Positions 1 through 11,859 are shown, counted from the stretch's first letter. The stretch: DNA of 64,000 nt from Muricea muricata (GCA_963855995.1 OY979726.1:647001-711000); one strand, 5' to 3'. Program-made: numbers and translations. The notes: generated from the sequence alone by a model not told the origin.

Positions 1-1700
1 AAATCAAAGTCTCAAACTAATTTAAATTATTCTACTCCATATAATGCCAGACAGTTTTACTTTTTCTCAGGAAAGACCTTATGTTCAACAAGGTAAATTT
101 GGCATGTTAATTAAGAAGTCTGTAAAATTTGAAATTGCATAGTATCAACTAAAAGCTTCATGTGACTTAAAACTTTTTCAAGTCGATGTAATACGAAGAA
201 CTCTGGTAAAGTATTTACTGTATCCAGGCATCAATAGAAAACTTTTAAAATTAAAAATTGTAGTTACTTATACTTATTATTGGCCAACATCTGTACTGCT
301 TGTTTATCTAGAAAATCTGGCATACTGTCAATTTTTTTAGTCCAAGGAAACTTTTTTACTCTTAAATTCTTACATCCGCCACATCTTTTCTTTGCTAATA
401 AAAAGAGCCCACAGAATTTATTTGGCAAGTTGTGGTTTTCTTTTTCATTTAAGATATGTAATTAATTGATAAAGTTAAAGAACAACTGCATCAGTTCATC
501 TCAATTCCAAACAAGTTCCACTTTGTAAACAAAAGACAATATGCTAGCTTATTTTGTCCTTAATAAGTAGTCATCTTAAAGTTTGAAAGTCAACATTCTA
601 GTACAAAATCACAAAGTCTGTATCTAAGATAAATTACTAGTAGTATAAAATATTACAAAGTAATTTTTTAACTTTAAAGGGTCCAATATAACATTGAGAA
701 CTATTGTGATTTTCAAATGAACTTTCCAAACTTTCAAATGAACACTCAAAGCCAGCTTAAACAAAAGATGATTGAGATAGTAAACCAGGAAATAACATAG
801 GTGTTGTAATTTTTTATCAAAAATATGATATAGTGCATATAACAGAAACATTTCAATTAAAAAGTAGAAATATATTTCCTGTGGTTAGTTTTAATTGCTA
901 TATATATTGAAATTTTAGTATAATAATGGATGTTTTTGTTTCTGGCAAAGTCACCTCAATCTCCTTATGTTTAACCAACATTACAAAGTCAAATAATGAC
1001 AAACACGAATGATTAAACACAAATTTATATTTTAATGGGTAAAAATAAATATGTCCAAATTAGTATAATCATGCATATAGGTCTAGTAGGGTACCAATTT
1101 TTAGAAACAGAATTGTGTTGTTTAGAGGCATAACATATAAAATTGCTAGATTTGATATTTCAGTTTTTTAAGAAAGCCTTTTGTATGTGTTTTCATGAAC
1201 TCTTGGGCCATAATTCAATTGATTTGAACCAAATAAGATTCTAACTTTCTTTTAAAACACAGTTCATCATTATTTGACTTTTTCTAAGATTAAAATGCTT
1301 CTGGAGCACATGAGATTCCACGGTATGTGTACCCACAAAATAATCGTCAAATTAGGTGAGAATGAAACCGTCATGTCCAAAATTATACTGTCCCAAATTG
1401 TCCCATATTCAATATTGTACATGCAATATTCCAATACCTTTAACAATTTCATTTTTCATAATCTGCCAGTTGTTGAGAGGAGGTTAAGCATTTTGTCGAT
1501 CTACAAACAAATTTCAAAGAATTCTATTGAAGATAGATAACTGAAATGGTAAACAAACTGCAAAAGATAACAATGCAAGTGGTTGTGTAAAAACTAAAGA
1601 CCACATAAAGTCGGCCATTCTGTACAGTGTTTGGATTTGACAGTTTGAATTTTAATTGCCTCAAGAAAAGTCTAAAAGGCATTAAAAACATAACATTCCT
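1..1700. other. AT-rich stretch, no gene recognised
   Basis: I see no exon with a recognisable protein family, no RNA gene and no clear repeat here. Short open frames exist on both strands (for example near 1,270-1,540), but they overlap each other antisense and have no family resemblance. Confidence 0.5.
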
Positions 1701-1851
1701 TGTTCTTTTTTAACATCCCGACCTTGCACGACTCCCACATCCTGCTCCGTCTCCTCCTATCCACCTCCCACCCTCAAGGCCCTGTCACACGGTGCAATTT
1801 TTCTTGCACTTGTAACTGCTCCGTCTCCTTCTCTATCCACCTCTTACCCTT

Positions 1852-2270
1852 AAGGCCCTGTCACACGGTGCACTTTTCCTTGCATTCACCGTAGCAAAAA
1901 AGATGGCGACATGTCGATTTTACCAGAATGCATTGCAGGTATCAAGAAAGAATACGTGGGAAAAGATGACAAGAAGCAAAGCTACTGGATTGAAATTTTA
2001 ACACAAGTGTGAAAATAACCTATTGTCTTCTGTCTGTTCTTCAAAAGACGTTAATTTGCCTCATGTACCTCATGCACTCTGGTAAAATCGACATTTGCCA
2101 TCTTTTTTGCTACAGGGAAAATCTACTCTTAAGTAAATTTGTGACAAATGTTTGGTACGTTAAAAAACCCCAGCAAACTGTGATGGAAACTTGCATTTGC
2201 CAATTTTACATCTCCCAATAGTAGAATTGCATTTCAAGTTGCAAGAAAAATTGCATTGTGACAGGACCTT
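1852..2270. mobile_element. MITE with inverted termini
   Basis: The left end begins AAGGCCCTGTCACACGGTGC. The right end, read in reverse complement, begins AAGGTCCTGTCACAATGC. Inner parts also pair: a block with AAAAAAGATGGC and TCGATTTTACCAGA occurs near 1,896-1,925 and inverted near 2,080-2,115. The first 40 bp of the terminus is also present once more upstream as part of a tandem duplication of about 73 bp (1,742-1,890, shared CTGCTCCGTCTCC and TATCCACCTC). No coding capacity is visible. Confidence 0.75.
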
Positions 2271-3160
2271 TATTCTCCAGTGTTCCCGCCAACCTGCTCC
2301 CACCATTAGATGGAAAGTCCTTTTTTCACTACATTTTAGTAATTAGGCTACCCCCCTCCTCTTACAAGTCTGTAATCGCCTGACGAAATCAATTGGTCGA
2401 CAGTCCAAGGCATGTTTTGTAATCGAAATTCACAAAATTAAAATTAAATTGCCTTTTTTCAATAAATTTGAACCAGAACCAACTCTATACATAGAACTGT
2501 CTCAGCATACTTTCTTCGACAATCTCAACAATTCAAGACCTCATTCAGTTTCTATAGCGGATTTCATGGTATTATTATCGAACCAACTTCAACTGAAAAC
2601 GGTAGCCTTAATCTTACATGCGACCATAGCCATGCTTGGAAAGCACAAACTTACAATACTCGAAAATTGTACTTATTTCCAGTCTGATCTCTCAAAAATC
2701 GATCTCTATGCACAATCTAAGTACTTTGCTACAAATAATGATAGAAAATAAAGCATATTACCTTAAAACAAAGTTAGGATGCATGAAAATTTAGAGGACT
2801 TTCAAGGAGCAAAATCTTCGAGCTAGAGAAAAATTTTGAAAAAATAGTATTCGGAAAATCTTCGAGCAGCGTCGGAAACCGACGAATTCCGAGGAACGCC
2901 GAAACTACCACTTTGTGTCGACATGCTCCGAGCAAGTTCCTTGTTCCTGATTCAGAAGAAGCTGTATCACCATTGATCTGGATAATACTGGATCGCGCAT
3001 ACATAATAAAATTTTGAAGCCATCGCCGCCATCTTGGTACTCCAGGTCCAGTGTTCTTTGCGGGTGTAAGAGTAAGCTTTTAAGCAGCGTTTTCAATTTC
3101 CGTAAATTTCCTTAAAATAAGGAAGTTTATTTATTTATTGAAAATGCTGATCATTGAGTT
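2271..3160. other. Unassigned stretch with weak exon candidates
   Basis: An open + strand frame (2,449-2,751, 100 codons from a TTG, no ATG) has protein-like composition but no family I recognise. On the minus strand an ATGGCGGCGATG start in a good context (around 3,026-3,037) opens a frame of about 20 codons that ends near a possible GTGATA donor, so it could be a first exon. No downstream exon was found for either. Both are weak. Confidence 0.2.
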
Positions 3161-3164
3161 CTAT

Positions 3165-3860
3165 TATATCTGGAGAGAGTCACGGTGACTTTACCTTAGT
3201 TGACTAACGTAACTCTAGTCTACCACTAAGGTAGACTTAGAGTTACCTTAGTCAACTAAGCGAACTCTACTATACTAACTATAGTAGATTAGAGTTACCT
3301 TCTGAGCATGTCAGATAGACTTACCTACCAAATGGTAACCGTAATAACTAGATTGTTGTGAGAGCTATAAAGCTACGAAAACTGGTAGGGGTGGAAATAC
3401 ACATTGCGGTCGGGGGCGGTTTGTGGGCGTGCGTTTAACTGTGAGCACCCACTATCATTTTAAATTTAGTATACTTTCTTCTACTAACCTTAGTTCTCAC
3501 AACAATCTAGTTATTACGGTTACTGTTAGGCAGGTAAGTTCATTCAGAAGGTGACTCTAATCTACTATAGTTAGTATACTAAAGTTACCTCAGTTGACTA
3601 AGGTAACTCTAGTCTACCTTAGTAGTGGATTAGAGTTACGTTAGTTAACTAAGGTAGAGTCGCGGTAACTTTACCTTAGTTAACTAACGTAACTCTGGTC
3701 TACCACTAAGGTAGACTAGAGTTACCTTAGTCAACTAAGGTAACTCTAGTATACTAACTATAGTAGATTAGAGTTACCTTCTAAGCATGTCATAGACTTA
3801 CCTACCTAACGGTAACCGTAAGCACCCACTATTATTTTAAATTTAGTATGCTTACCTCCA
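3165..3860. repeat. Mosaic of short palindromic repeats
   Basis: Three copies of a block of about 170 bp lie in direct (about 3,176-3,345), inverted (about 3,478-3,655) and direct (about 3,656-3,830) orientation. The block is built from self-complementary words such as TTAGTTGACTAA, CTAAGGTAGAC, TAGAGTTACCTTAG and ACTATAGTAG. The alternation of orientations makes the region able to form several alternative hairpins. A related TATAGTTAGT-rich sequence is scattered at 7.2-7.8 kb. Confidence 0.7.
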
Positions 3861-3924
3861 TTAACTGTACCAAGTATAGTTGGTGTTTATCAGTACACAT
3901 CATCTTTTTGTCTCCAGGAATTGA

Positions 3925-4500
3925 ACCTGGAAACCTAATTAGGTCCACTCTAATTAGGTCCCCTCCAGGGGCAGTTTTTGTTAAAGTTTAGTGATAAGGT
4001 TACAGGCGTGACATAACAAAACATAGAAGAAAATGTAGTAATGTACCACCTATGCTTTTGACTGCGACCACCCGTATTGAAACGAAAGCTGAACTGACAA
4101 AGAAAATGGAAACGACAAAATAAAATCAACAAACTTACTTCCACTCGGTCTCTTTTTATCATGCTGTTTATGGCTACATCTGGTATGCATTCTCTCTTCA
4201 TAAAACATCACGCCGGTCCAGTAGGTAACAAGCTTACTCATATCCAGTCAACCTTCATAATAGAAGAACAGAATATATTAACGTTACAAAATTTTTAAAA
4301 TATTGGAAACTAAACGAAAATTTGATTGTAAATGTCCAAAATGACTTTGACAAACCATACATTGTTATAGTATTTGCATCTTGACATCTTCCGATGGGCA
4401 CGGCTAGTGATTCACTTCTTAGGTCGATATATATCCTTTCTATCTTGTTCTGTTCTGCCTTTGAAAAAATAAACAATTACGATGTTTAGAAAACTGTTTA
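3925..4500. repeat. Dispersed repeat, copy 1
   Basis: This copy shares long near-identical stretches with 6,563-7,190 and part of 7,308-7,680. It starts with a word containing AACCTGGAAACCTAATTAGG, then CCCCTCCAGGGGCA, and ends about AACAATTACGATGTTTAGAA. On the minus strand each copy contains a short open frame starting ATGAGTAAGCTTGTTACC (copy 1) followed by a GGAAGTAAGT-type donor, so it could be a duplicated exon rather than a transposon. I do not recognise the peptide. Confidence 0.75.
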
Positions 4501-4910
4501 CAAGATAAGCAAAGAAACCTACGTTTACTTAATATGAAGCATTAGAGAGGACTAAGTAATTATTTCATAGATATAATCAATAAGGCGAACTATATCATTC
4601 GATATATTACATAAACGTTGTACGCATGCTCCAGGGCAGTTCGCAGATCGCTGTAATATGCGTGTTCTGCGCATGTGTTTATTTAGGATAGAATTCCGCA
4701 AGCAACGAGGTATAATATTTATTAGTACGATCATACTAGTATTCTATTGCAAATGCTGTAATTTGATTGGTTACTCTACTCGTTATCTATTCCTCGACAG
4801 ATAGCGAATAGCGAAACAATCATCTTCCTATAGAGATTTCTTTTAAAAAGATTGCTTAAAAATCAAATTTTTTGTTGAATATTCCATGTTTGACCTCTGA
4901 TTCTACTAAA

Positions 4911-5014
4911 ACAATTAGATCACTCGCTTTCGATTTCTATGCGGTGATAGCTGATTCGGGCTTCGCCCTCATCAACTATCACCGATAGAAATCTCGAGCT
5001 CGTAATCTAATTGT
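4911..5014. mobile_element. Small hairpin MITE
   Basis: The arms ACAATTAGAT and ATCTAATTGT enclose an almost perfect stem (…ATTTCTATGCGGTGATAG / CTATCACCGATAGAAAT…) with GGGCTTCGCCC at the apex. Flanking sequence from about 4,741 (GCAAATGCTGTAATTTGATT) and the AATTAGAT/GGCGAAGCCC words recur inside a USO1 intron at 49,650-49,890, so this is one member of a dispersed family. Confidence 0.75.
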
Positions 5015-5117
5015 TAATTGGTGATATAACTATTGTGGTATAAATTCGAAGGTTAAAGTTCAAGTCACTTAAGCCTTACTTCAAAAGCCTTTACTAGCAG
5101 ACAATTTAATAAAATAT

Positions 5118-5356
5118 ATGAAAAAACATACTCCGAAGAACAACATCTTGTAAACTCAAGATATGAGCTTATTAACAACAAGACAACAGTTTTGCGGTGA
5201 TATTTCGAAAACAGTTTTGCGGTGATATTTCGACTCTATTTCAAAGTCATTGCCAAATAGAGTCGAAATATCACCGCAAAACTGTTGTCTTGTTGTTAAA
5301 AGCTCATATCTTGAGTTTATAAGATGTTGTTCTTCGAAATATGTTTTTTTTCTTAT
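5118..5356. mobile_element. Hairpin MITE
   Basis: The left arm (GAAGAACAACATCTTGTAAA … AACAACAAGACAACAG) pairs with the right arm (CTGTTGTCTTGTTGTT … AAGATGTTGTTCTTCG) over about 90 bp with very few mismatches. Near the apex a block of about 25 bp containing TTTTGCGGTGATATTTCGA is duplicated in tandem on the left side only. No coding capacity. Confidence 0.85.
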
Positions 5357-6560
5357 ATTAGTCTTACTTTCACTTCAGCCAATGATATTTGAATAAGGCG
5401 GATTTCCTAGCATCACATGTCCGTTTTATTTACTAGAACGTTATCGCGTTATTGAAGAAATAGTCCTCAGTGTTTAAAGTTGCAGCACGCAGATTGTATT
5501 ATTTTTGATAATGTTGCGTCCAGGCTTCGTAGTTTTAAACAAATCTTTTTAACATAATGTTTTATAAAATTACTATAGTGTTTTTTAACATTACCTTAAC
5601 GTCTGGAAATTTGGCGTTTATAACATTTGGATTTGGAATTTCTAAAATCAAAACAAAGTAATATATAGAATTGAACGCTTTGCAAATTAAAGATAATGAT
5701 CTGTTGTTTGTTTTAAATGCTCAGCACTAAGTTAAACCTACAAGTGGATAAATCATTGATAAAATATTTAGATCTGCATGTATATATGTCTGTTCAAAAT
5801 GAGAATCCTCTTTGATTATAAATAATATGACAAGTAAGCCTGATGCTTTCAGATTCGTTTTGGTAAGCAGGAACAATTGAACAATTATGTCATTGTTTGT
5901 GGGCACTAGAGCAACTGCAGTCAAAACAAAGCAGGTTGTATTCCCATGGGAATTAAAAATGCGCAAAAAAAAGGCAGGGTGAACAGAAAAAAGAAAACTA
6001 GCGAGAATGAGCTATTGTTGGAATTTCAATAGTCTAGCACCACAGTCAATGTGAAGAGTGCAAAATATTAACAAGGGCATATTTAAGATCGATTAGGCTA
6101 CCCATGGATGGGTTTAATTCGTTTTGTCTAAAATAGGTATCATGGAAAAAAGGCGTTTCAGCTAAATAAGTATGAAAACTGCTGAAAAGTTTCAAAATTT
6201 AAACTATATATAGAGACTGAACGTTATTAGGGACATTAAAAATTTCACGTCAACAAGAATTTAAATATTTTTTATCTTTGCATAATTCTCATGCGTATTT
6301 AACCAAATCTTTGCTACGTACAGATTTATATTTACTTGCGACCAGTTAACACAACGAAAAATCCGTAGAGACAACGTAATTTATCTTTTATTTTTTTCTC
6401 TCTTTTACGTAATTTATTAGCTAAATGTATCGGACTGCGACGGTGTGCGCCGTGTGTAAGTTGCATGGGGTGAAGGCGGATTTCCAGTGCAAAATGTCGC
6501 GCGATCGATTTTTAGCGAGCGCTTTCTTTTGAAATGTGTGAAGTCAACCACAGCTAATGA
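5357..6560. other. No gene recognised
   Basis: AT-rich, non-repetitive at the scale I can see, with no exon I can defend. The minus-strand frame at 5,727-5,966 has no family resemblance. Confidence 0.4.
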
Positions 6561-6562
6561 GA

Positions 6563-7190
6563 ACCTGGAAACCTAATTAGGTCAACTCTAATTAGGTCCC
6601 CTCCAGGGGCAGTTTTTGTTAAAGGTTAGTGATGAGGTTACAGGCGTGACATAACAAAACATAGTAGAAAAATGTAGTAATGTACCATCTATGCTTTTGA
6701 GTGCGACTACCCGTATTGAAACGAAAGCTGAACTGACAAAGAAAATGGAAACGGCAAAATAAAATCAACAAACTTACTTCCACTCGGTCTCTTTTTATCA
6801 TGCTGTTTATGGCTTCATCTGGTATGCATTCTCTCTTCATAAAACATCACGCCGGTCCAGTAGGTAACAAGCTCACTCATATCCAGTCAACCATCATAAA
6901 ATAAGGAGAGAATCAATATCACAAATTATATCAAAATATCGAAAATCAATATCACAAATTATGTCAAAATATCGAAAATTTGATTGAAGATGTCCAAAAT
7001 GACTTTGACAAACCGTACATTGTTATAGTATTTGCATCTTGACATCTTGTGATGGACACGGCTAGTGATTCACTTCATAGGTCGATGTCAACTCTTTCCC
7101 ATCTTGCTCTCTCATTCTTTGGTGGTTGGTGTATTAACTTTTTACTTGGCATCCTTTGAAAAAACAAACAATTACGATGTTTAGAATTAG
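6563..7190. repeat. Dispersed repeat, copy 2
   Basis: Near-identical to the copy at 3,925-4,500 from AACCTGGAAACCTAATTAGG through CATATCCAGTCAACC. After a short divergent patch (6,900-6,990) similarity resumes with TGTCCAAAATGACTTTGACA and runs to ACGATGTTTAGAA. Within the patch a segment of about 50 bp containing AATCAATATCACAAATTAT is duplicated. Confidence 0.75.
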
Positions 7191-7307
7191 TTATAACTGT
7201 AAGTAGAAAGTGTTAGTTTATATTTAGTAAACTCACCTCTACTAACTATACTAAGTATAGTTAGTGCATAACAGGTAGTGCACATCTGTATATGTCTCCC
7301 GGAATTG

Positions 7308-7680
7308 AACCTGGAAACCTAATTAGGTCCCCTCCAGGGGCATCTCTATTTAAAACTTAGGAATAAGGTTACAGGCCTAACATAACAAAACTTAGTAGAA
7401 AATATAGTCATGTACCACCTATGTTTTCGCGTGCTTTTGACTGCAAGTCTGCAACTACTGGCATTGAAACGAAAGCTCAACTGACAAAGAAAATGGAACC
7501 TCAAAATGAAATCAACAAACTCACTTTCACTCTATCTTTCGATCGTCATGGCTTCGGTTGGTCTCTTTTTATCATGCTGTTTATGGTTTGATCTGGTATG
7601 CATTCTCTCTTCATAAAACATCACCTTGGTCTAGTAGGTAACAAGCTCACTCATATCCAGTCAACCATCATGAAATAAGG
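7308..7680. repeat. Dispersed repeat, copy 3 (diverged)
   Basis: Same order of blocks as copies 1 and 2 (CCTGGAAACCTAATTAGGTC, CCCCTCCAGGGGCA, GGTTACAGGC, then TTTATCATGCTGTTTATGG and CATATCCAGTCAACC) but with more substitutions and an extra GATCGTCATGGCTTCGG segment. A fourth, heavily decayed start of the family (TTGAACCTGGAAACCTAATT) is visible at about 7,877. Confidence 0.65.
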
Positions 7681-8046
7681 AGAAAATTAAACATATTTAC
7701 TAGCATATTAGACTATAGTCTACTTACTATGGGCTAGGATGTACTTAGGTAACATCCATTTCTAGTATACTTAGTTTATATAGTTATTACATACTTATAG
7801 TTAACCTTACACCACACACAGTATATCGTCACGCCTGTAACCAACGGTTAGTGCACACCTATATTGTTCTAGGTATTGAACCTGGAAACCTAATTTACTA
7901 GCTCCCCCATCCAAGGCAACTACTTTGTTAAAAAATTCCGTAAAAAGAACCCAACATATAACTCTTAATAAAGCCCCCAAGCCTTATACAAGAAATTTTA
8001 CTAGTAACGTTATATTAGTTCAATAGTTAAAGATGAAACGTAATTA

Positions 8047-8233
8047 ACAAATAGATTTCATTTTTGCTTGCGTCTGTACTGTAATAGATCACAGATGACG
8101 TCATAGCGTGTGAAGAACAAAAAAGTACGCACGAGACGCAGCCGAGTGCGTGACTTTTTTATCTTCACACGCCATGACGTTATCTGTGATCTATTACAGT
8201 ACAGAAGCACAAAAAAATGAAATCTATTTGTTT
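8047..8233. mobile_element. Hairpin containing the intact target of the giant element
   Basis: Two arms of about 85 bp (AACAAATAGATTTCATTTTT… and …AAATGAAATCTATTTGTTTT) pair around a short GACGCAGCCGAG loop. AAATCTAT at 8,220-8,227 lies in the right arm. The right-arm sequence recurs at about 14,788-14,850 and is there interrupted, after AAATCTAT, by the 18-kb element. The local copy therefore acts as a paralogous empty site. Confidence 0.8.
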
Positions 8234-8754
8234 TATATTATAATAAAGTTGGCAAAAATCATGCGAAGACCCGCGAAATAAATTAGCTAAATTAAGATCA
8301 CGCCATCAGTTGACGTCATCCATGCGTGTGTACTTTAATAACACACAGCTCGCGACCAATGAAAATGCAGAACGAACACGCATTATTATAAAATTATAAA
8401 TATTTCTTATATGGTTATGGTGTTTTACCGTAAACTAACACACTCGCATTTTCCATATTTTCACTAGTGAAGATATGAAAATCTGTTCTCTGTAAGCTTG
8501 TTCCGACTTCTGACCATATAATAAAAAGAAAAAACATAACACGGTAGCTTGAAGATATGAATATTTTTTTTCTCGTGTTGAAAACAATATTTTACTCACT
8601 CGCTGCGTTCGTTCGTAAAATATTGTTTTCACCACTCGAAAATATTCATATCTTCAAGCTACCGTGTAATGTCTTCTCTATATATATATACATATAATGT
8701 ATAAACGTGTTAGTTTTGGTTTGCGAAATACAAAAGAGTGCTCAATGACATATA
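8234..8754. repeat. Dispersed repeat, left part (copy 1)
   Basis: From TTGTTTTATATTATAATAAA to GTGCTCAATGACAT this is collinear and highly similar to 33,083-33,655. It includes a perfect-looking hairpin at 8,539-8,667 (ACACGGTAGCTTGAAGATAT and its complement). The repeat continues at 10,330 after the interrupting mariner-like element and leads into a Penelope-like frame, so it may be the 5' part of that retroelement family (inference). Confidence 0.7.
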
Positions 8755-10327
8755 CAGTGCGAACCATGGTATTAGTTTTATAAGATATTTATGCCGTACG
8801 TATTCAAAATGAGCATTGCTATTCATTAAAATTTACGAACATCAAAACAAAGTTGTGAGACGATTCTGGCGATGTTGATATTTGATGTTAGTCATATGAC
8901 TGAAAAATATGGCGCTGTTCCATATTTGAGGTGGACCACGCTATTAGTTTTAAGAATGTGATAACACGATAGGACGTGGTTTTTAACCTAATTGGTAGTG
9001 GAAACGACATTCTTTAACCAAAAACAGCATAGGTAACAACAAGAGAATGTTTTAGTTAGAAAATAAACGAACTAGGTGTCCTAGTTGAAGGATTTTTCAA
9101 AGATTGCGTGGAACGGTTGAAAAGATGGATTCTGGATTTCTAAAATGGATAAGAATGGGAGGTATTAGGCGTTTGAAGGAGAACTGTTCGTAAATTATCA
9201 TGATCAGCGTCGGCCAACATTTTGAGAAAGTTTGCTTTGCCATGTACCTTCAAAACAAGCAATGATGGATTCCTGGTAAGTAACAATGATTGTAAAAATA
9301 TACCTTAACTACTGTCATGGAAGAAACTGGATTAAGCAAAAAGTGCATGAAAGCACAACAAGTCGAGACAGACAAGGCAGACAAGTGGAGATCAACATGA
9401 TAATGCTCTAATGCTGGGAAAAGGAACTTCTCATTAAAGGTTTTAGGTACTGCCAAAAAAGTGGTAGAACGACCAGTTAGATCCGTATTATTAGCAACCA
9501 ACGTGTCTTCACGTGTGCCTAAATGTGCAAAAGAGACCTCTGATCCCTATTTCCTTTGTTACCAGCAGAACTCGTTTACTTTACCACTTTTTTGTTGACT
9601 CCTTTACCTCGCCGGTCACATACCATGATTGAATATCAATAATCTAACCCATGCATGCATTTTCCAAGCTTTATCATGCTGATTTTGTCTGCCCGTCAAA
9701 AGGACAATCTTCTGTTGTGCTCTCAAGCATTTTTTTGCCTCAGTACAGCTCCAAACGTTTATTCCACGACACCATTAGAGGTACTTTCAGAATTATTATT
9801 TCTTACCAGGAATCCATCATTGCTAGTTTTGAAGATATATGGCAAAGCAAACTTTCTCAAAATGTTGGCAGACGTTGATTATGATAATTTACGAACAGTT
9901 CTCCTTCAAACGCCCAATTCCTCCCATTCTTATCCATTTTAAAAATCCAGAATCCTTTTTTCCGCCGTTCCACGTATTCTTTGAAAAATCCTTCAACTAT
10001 GACACCAAGTTCGTTTATTTTCTAACTAAAACATTCTCTTGTTGTTACCTACGCTGTTTTTGGTAAAAGAATGTCGTTTCCACTTCCAGTTAAGTTAAAG
10101 ACCACGTCCTATCGTGTTATCATATTTTTAAAACTAATAGCGTGGTCCGCCTCAAATATGGAACAGCGCCATATTTTTTCAGTCATGTGACTAACATCAA
10201 ATATCAACATCGCCAGGATCTTCTCACAACTTTGTTATGATGTTCGTAAGTTTTAATGAATAGCAATGCTCATTTTGAATACGTACGGCATAAATATCTT
10301 ATAAAACTAATACCATGGTTCGCACTG
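8755..10327. mobile_element. Tc1/mariner-like non-autonomous element, long TIRs
   Basis: The ends read CAGTGCGAACCATGG and CCATGGTTCGCACTG and are flanked on both sides by TA. Inverted similarity extends over roughly 500 bp per arm (about 8,755-9,290 and 9,790-10,327) with scattered substitutions. The related unoccupied sequence at 33,650-33,670 reads GACATACAGACAG, consistent with insertion at a TA. The internal 500 bp has no frame resembling a transposase. CAGT termini with TA duplication are typical of Tc1/mariner; the superfamily is inferred from the ends only. Confidence 0.8.
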
Positions 10328-10329
10328 TA

Positions 10330-10592
10330 TAGACAGAGCAAAATGTATAATCGTGCAAAATACCTCAAAAACTGACCACTACAGTCTGTTTCATCTAGAA
10401 GGAGTCTTCAGATACCAGAAAAATATTTTGAAATGTAGTGGCAAGTTTTTGGGGTATTTTGCAGGATTACATGTTTTGCTCTATGTCATTGAGCACTCTT
10501 TTGTATTTCGCAAACTAAAACTTACACATTTATATCCGCACCCTATATTGGTTGTGCACTCTCGTTTTTGAAATCTGATTTTCTACCTTAAA
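10330..10592 (+). repeat. Dispersed repeat, right part (copy 1)
   Basis: Continuation of the repeat interrupted at 8,754. Words such as CAAAAACTGACCACTACAGT, TTTTGAAATGTAGTGGCAAG and CGCACCCTATATTGGTTGTG match 33,655-33,900 almost exactly. It sits directly upstream of the Penelope-like open frame and probably represents its untranslated leader. Confidence 0.65.
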
Positions 10593-10920
10593 ATGAGACA
10601 ATTTCGACTGGACTACTTACTGAAAAACATCCCTTTACCATCAAGGGACAACTATTTGAGGAATTTGATTGAAAAATCGGAAAGCGTGCTAAAACGTATG
10701 AGATGGGAAGCTCATTTCTTTCTAAGTAGATAAAAAAGCCAGGAAAACACTAAGAATTTCGGCCTTTCGTCTAATAAAACACCTACCACAGTTTTGGAAT
10801 TGAAGAAGACGTTATAAAATTGTTAGAAAACATTAAATTTCGAGACACAAAAAAATTTTTAAGACAACTTTGGCAAATGACTTAAAGAAAATTAATTCAC
10901 CCGACAAAATGCTCGTACCA
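10593..10920 (+). pseudogene. Penelope-like retroelement remnant (N-terminal part)
   Basis: An ATG at 10,593 opens 46 codons. They contain KNIPLPSRDNY, then SVLKRMRWEAHFF, a pattern I know from the region upstream of the reverse transcriptase fingers in Penelope-like proteins of cnidarians and other invertebrates. The frame is stopped at 10,731-10,733. Further pieces in shifted frames (NFGLSSNKTP, then DLKKINSPDKMLVP at 10,879-10,920) continue the same protein, so the copy is broken by stops and frameshifts. Similarity ends near 10,920. The copy at 33,9xx is cut by a different insertion. Assignment to Penelope-like elements is from memory of the family. Confidence 0.55.
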
Positions 10921-10959
10921 TACTCAAATATCATAATTCACATGCACTACTCGGACTTA

Positions 10960-11630
10960 GACCGCGTAGCACAGATGGTTATTTACCTTAAATATCGATA
11001 GTTTTAGACATTTGAAACGCATATTTAGTTCTATCATACAATATGAGCGGGATTAAACGAAACTTAGAAGGGTTTTTATTAGAAAACATTCTAGAACCAG
11101 TTCCCTAACGTGCGCGCACAACTAAATTTAAGTTCTCTGCGCAGACAAGTCAACCTCCGCGAGCCGTTAAAAGGGATATGGCAATATATTTTTATTAGTA
11201 GCATGTTAGTTTATGAATTATTGAAAGACAAAGAACCCACTATCCACCATCTTGTTTTATAATTAGGTCTATTTTAATGACGTCACAACCAGGGAGAAAA
11301 GTATAAAACTTGCTGTTAGTTGTTTAAATCCCTATCAAATTTTCCGAAAACTTTGCAACTTATGTAAGAAGTATATACATACAAATCCAGTAATTTTTAG
11401 CATTGCACAACTTTCCTATGTGCTCTTTAAAGAAAGCAAATTTTACCCCGGTTGTGGCGTCATTGGTTTTTGAATATCCAAGATGGCGGACGAGTAATAT
11501 ATCTCTGTCCTTTAATATTTCAAAAGCTAGGCATGCTATCAAAATTTTAAAAACAGATTTTAGAGTTATTTCAATAGTTCTTAGCCATAAGCTAATCAAA
11601 CATATATTGCTATATCCTTTTAAAGCTCTA
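10960..11630. other. No gene recognised
   Basis: AT-rich sequence between two retroelement remnants. The + strand frame beginning at 11,403 is open mainly because it runs into the LINE fragment downstream. Its N-terminal part has no family resemblance. Confidence 0.4.
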
Positions 11631-11859
11631 AAGAGAGGAAGGAACGTATTGGATCAGATCCTAACCAATATGCATGACTGTCGTATCAACAAGTTCAACA
11701 TCTCCGCCCATTGGTCGATCAGATCATCAAACTTTATTGCTTAAGCCGAAAATTAAGGAGAAGACTAAACTATATAGTACGATGCATCAGACAAATGAAG
11801 CCAGAGAACGTTCGATCTCTGGGTTTCAAACTTAATTTAGAAAGTTGGAATGCAGTTTT

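Noticed and set aside
2449..2751. Plus-strand frame of 100 codons as a gene
   Set aside because: It starts at a TTG with no ATG, has no splice signals that I could connect, and no recognised family. Kept only as a weak note.
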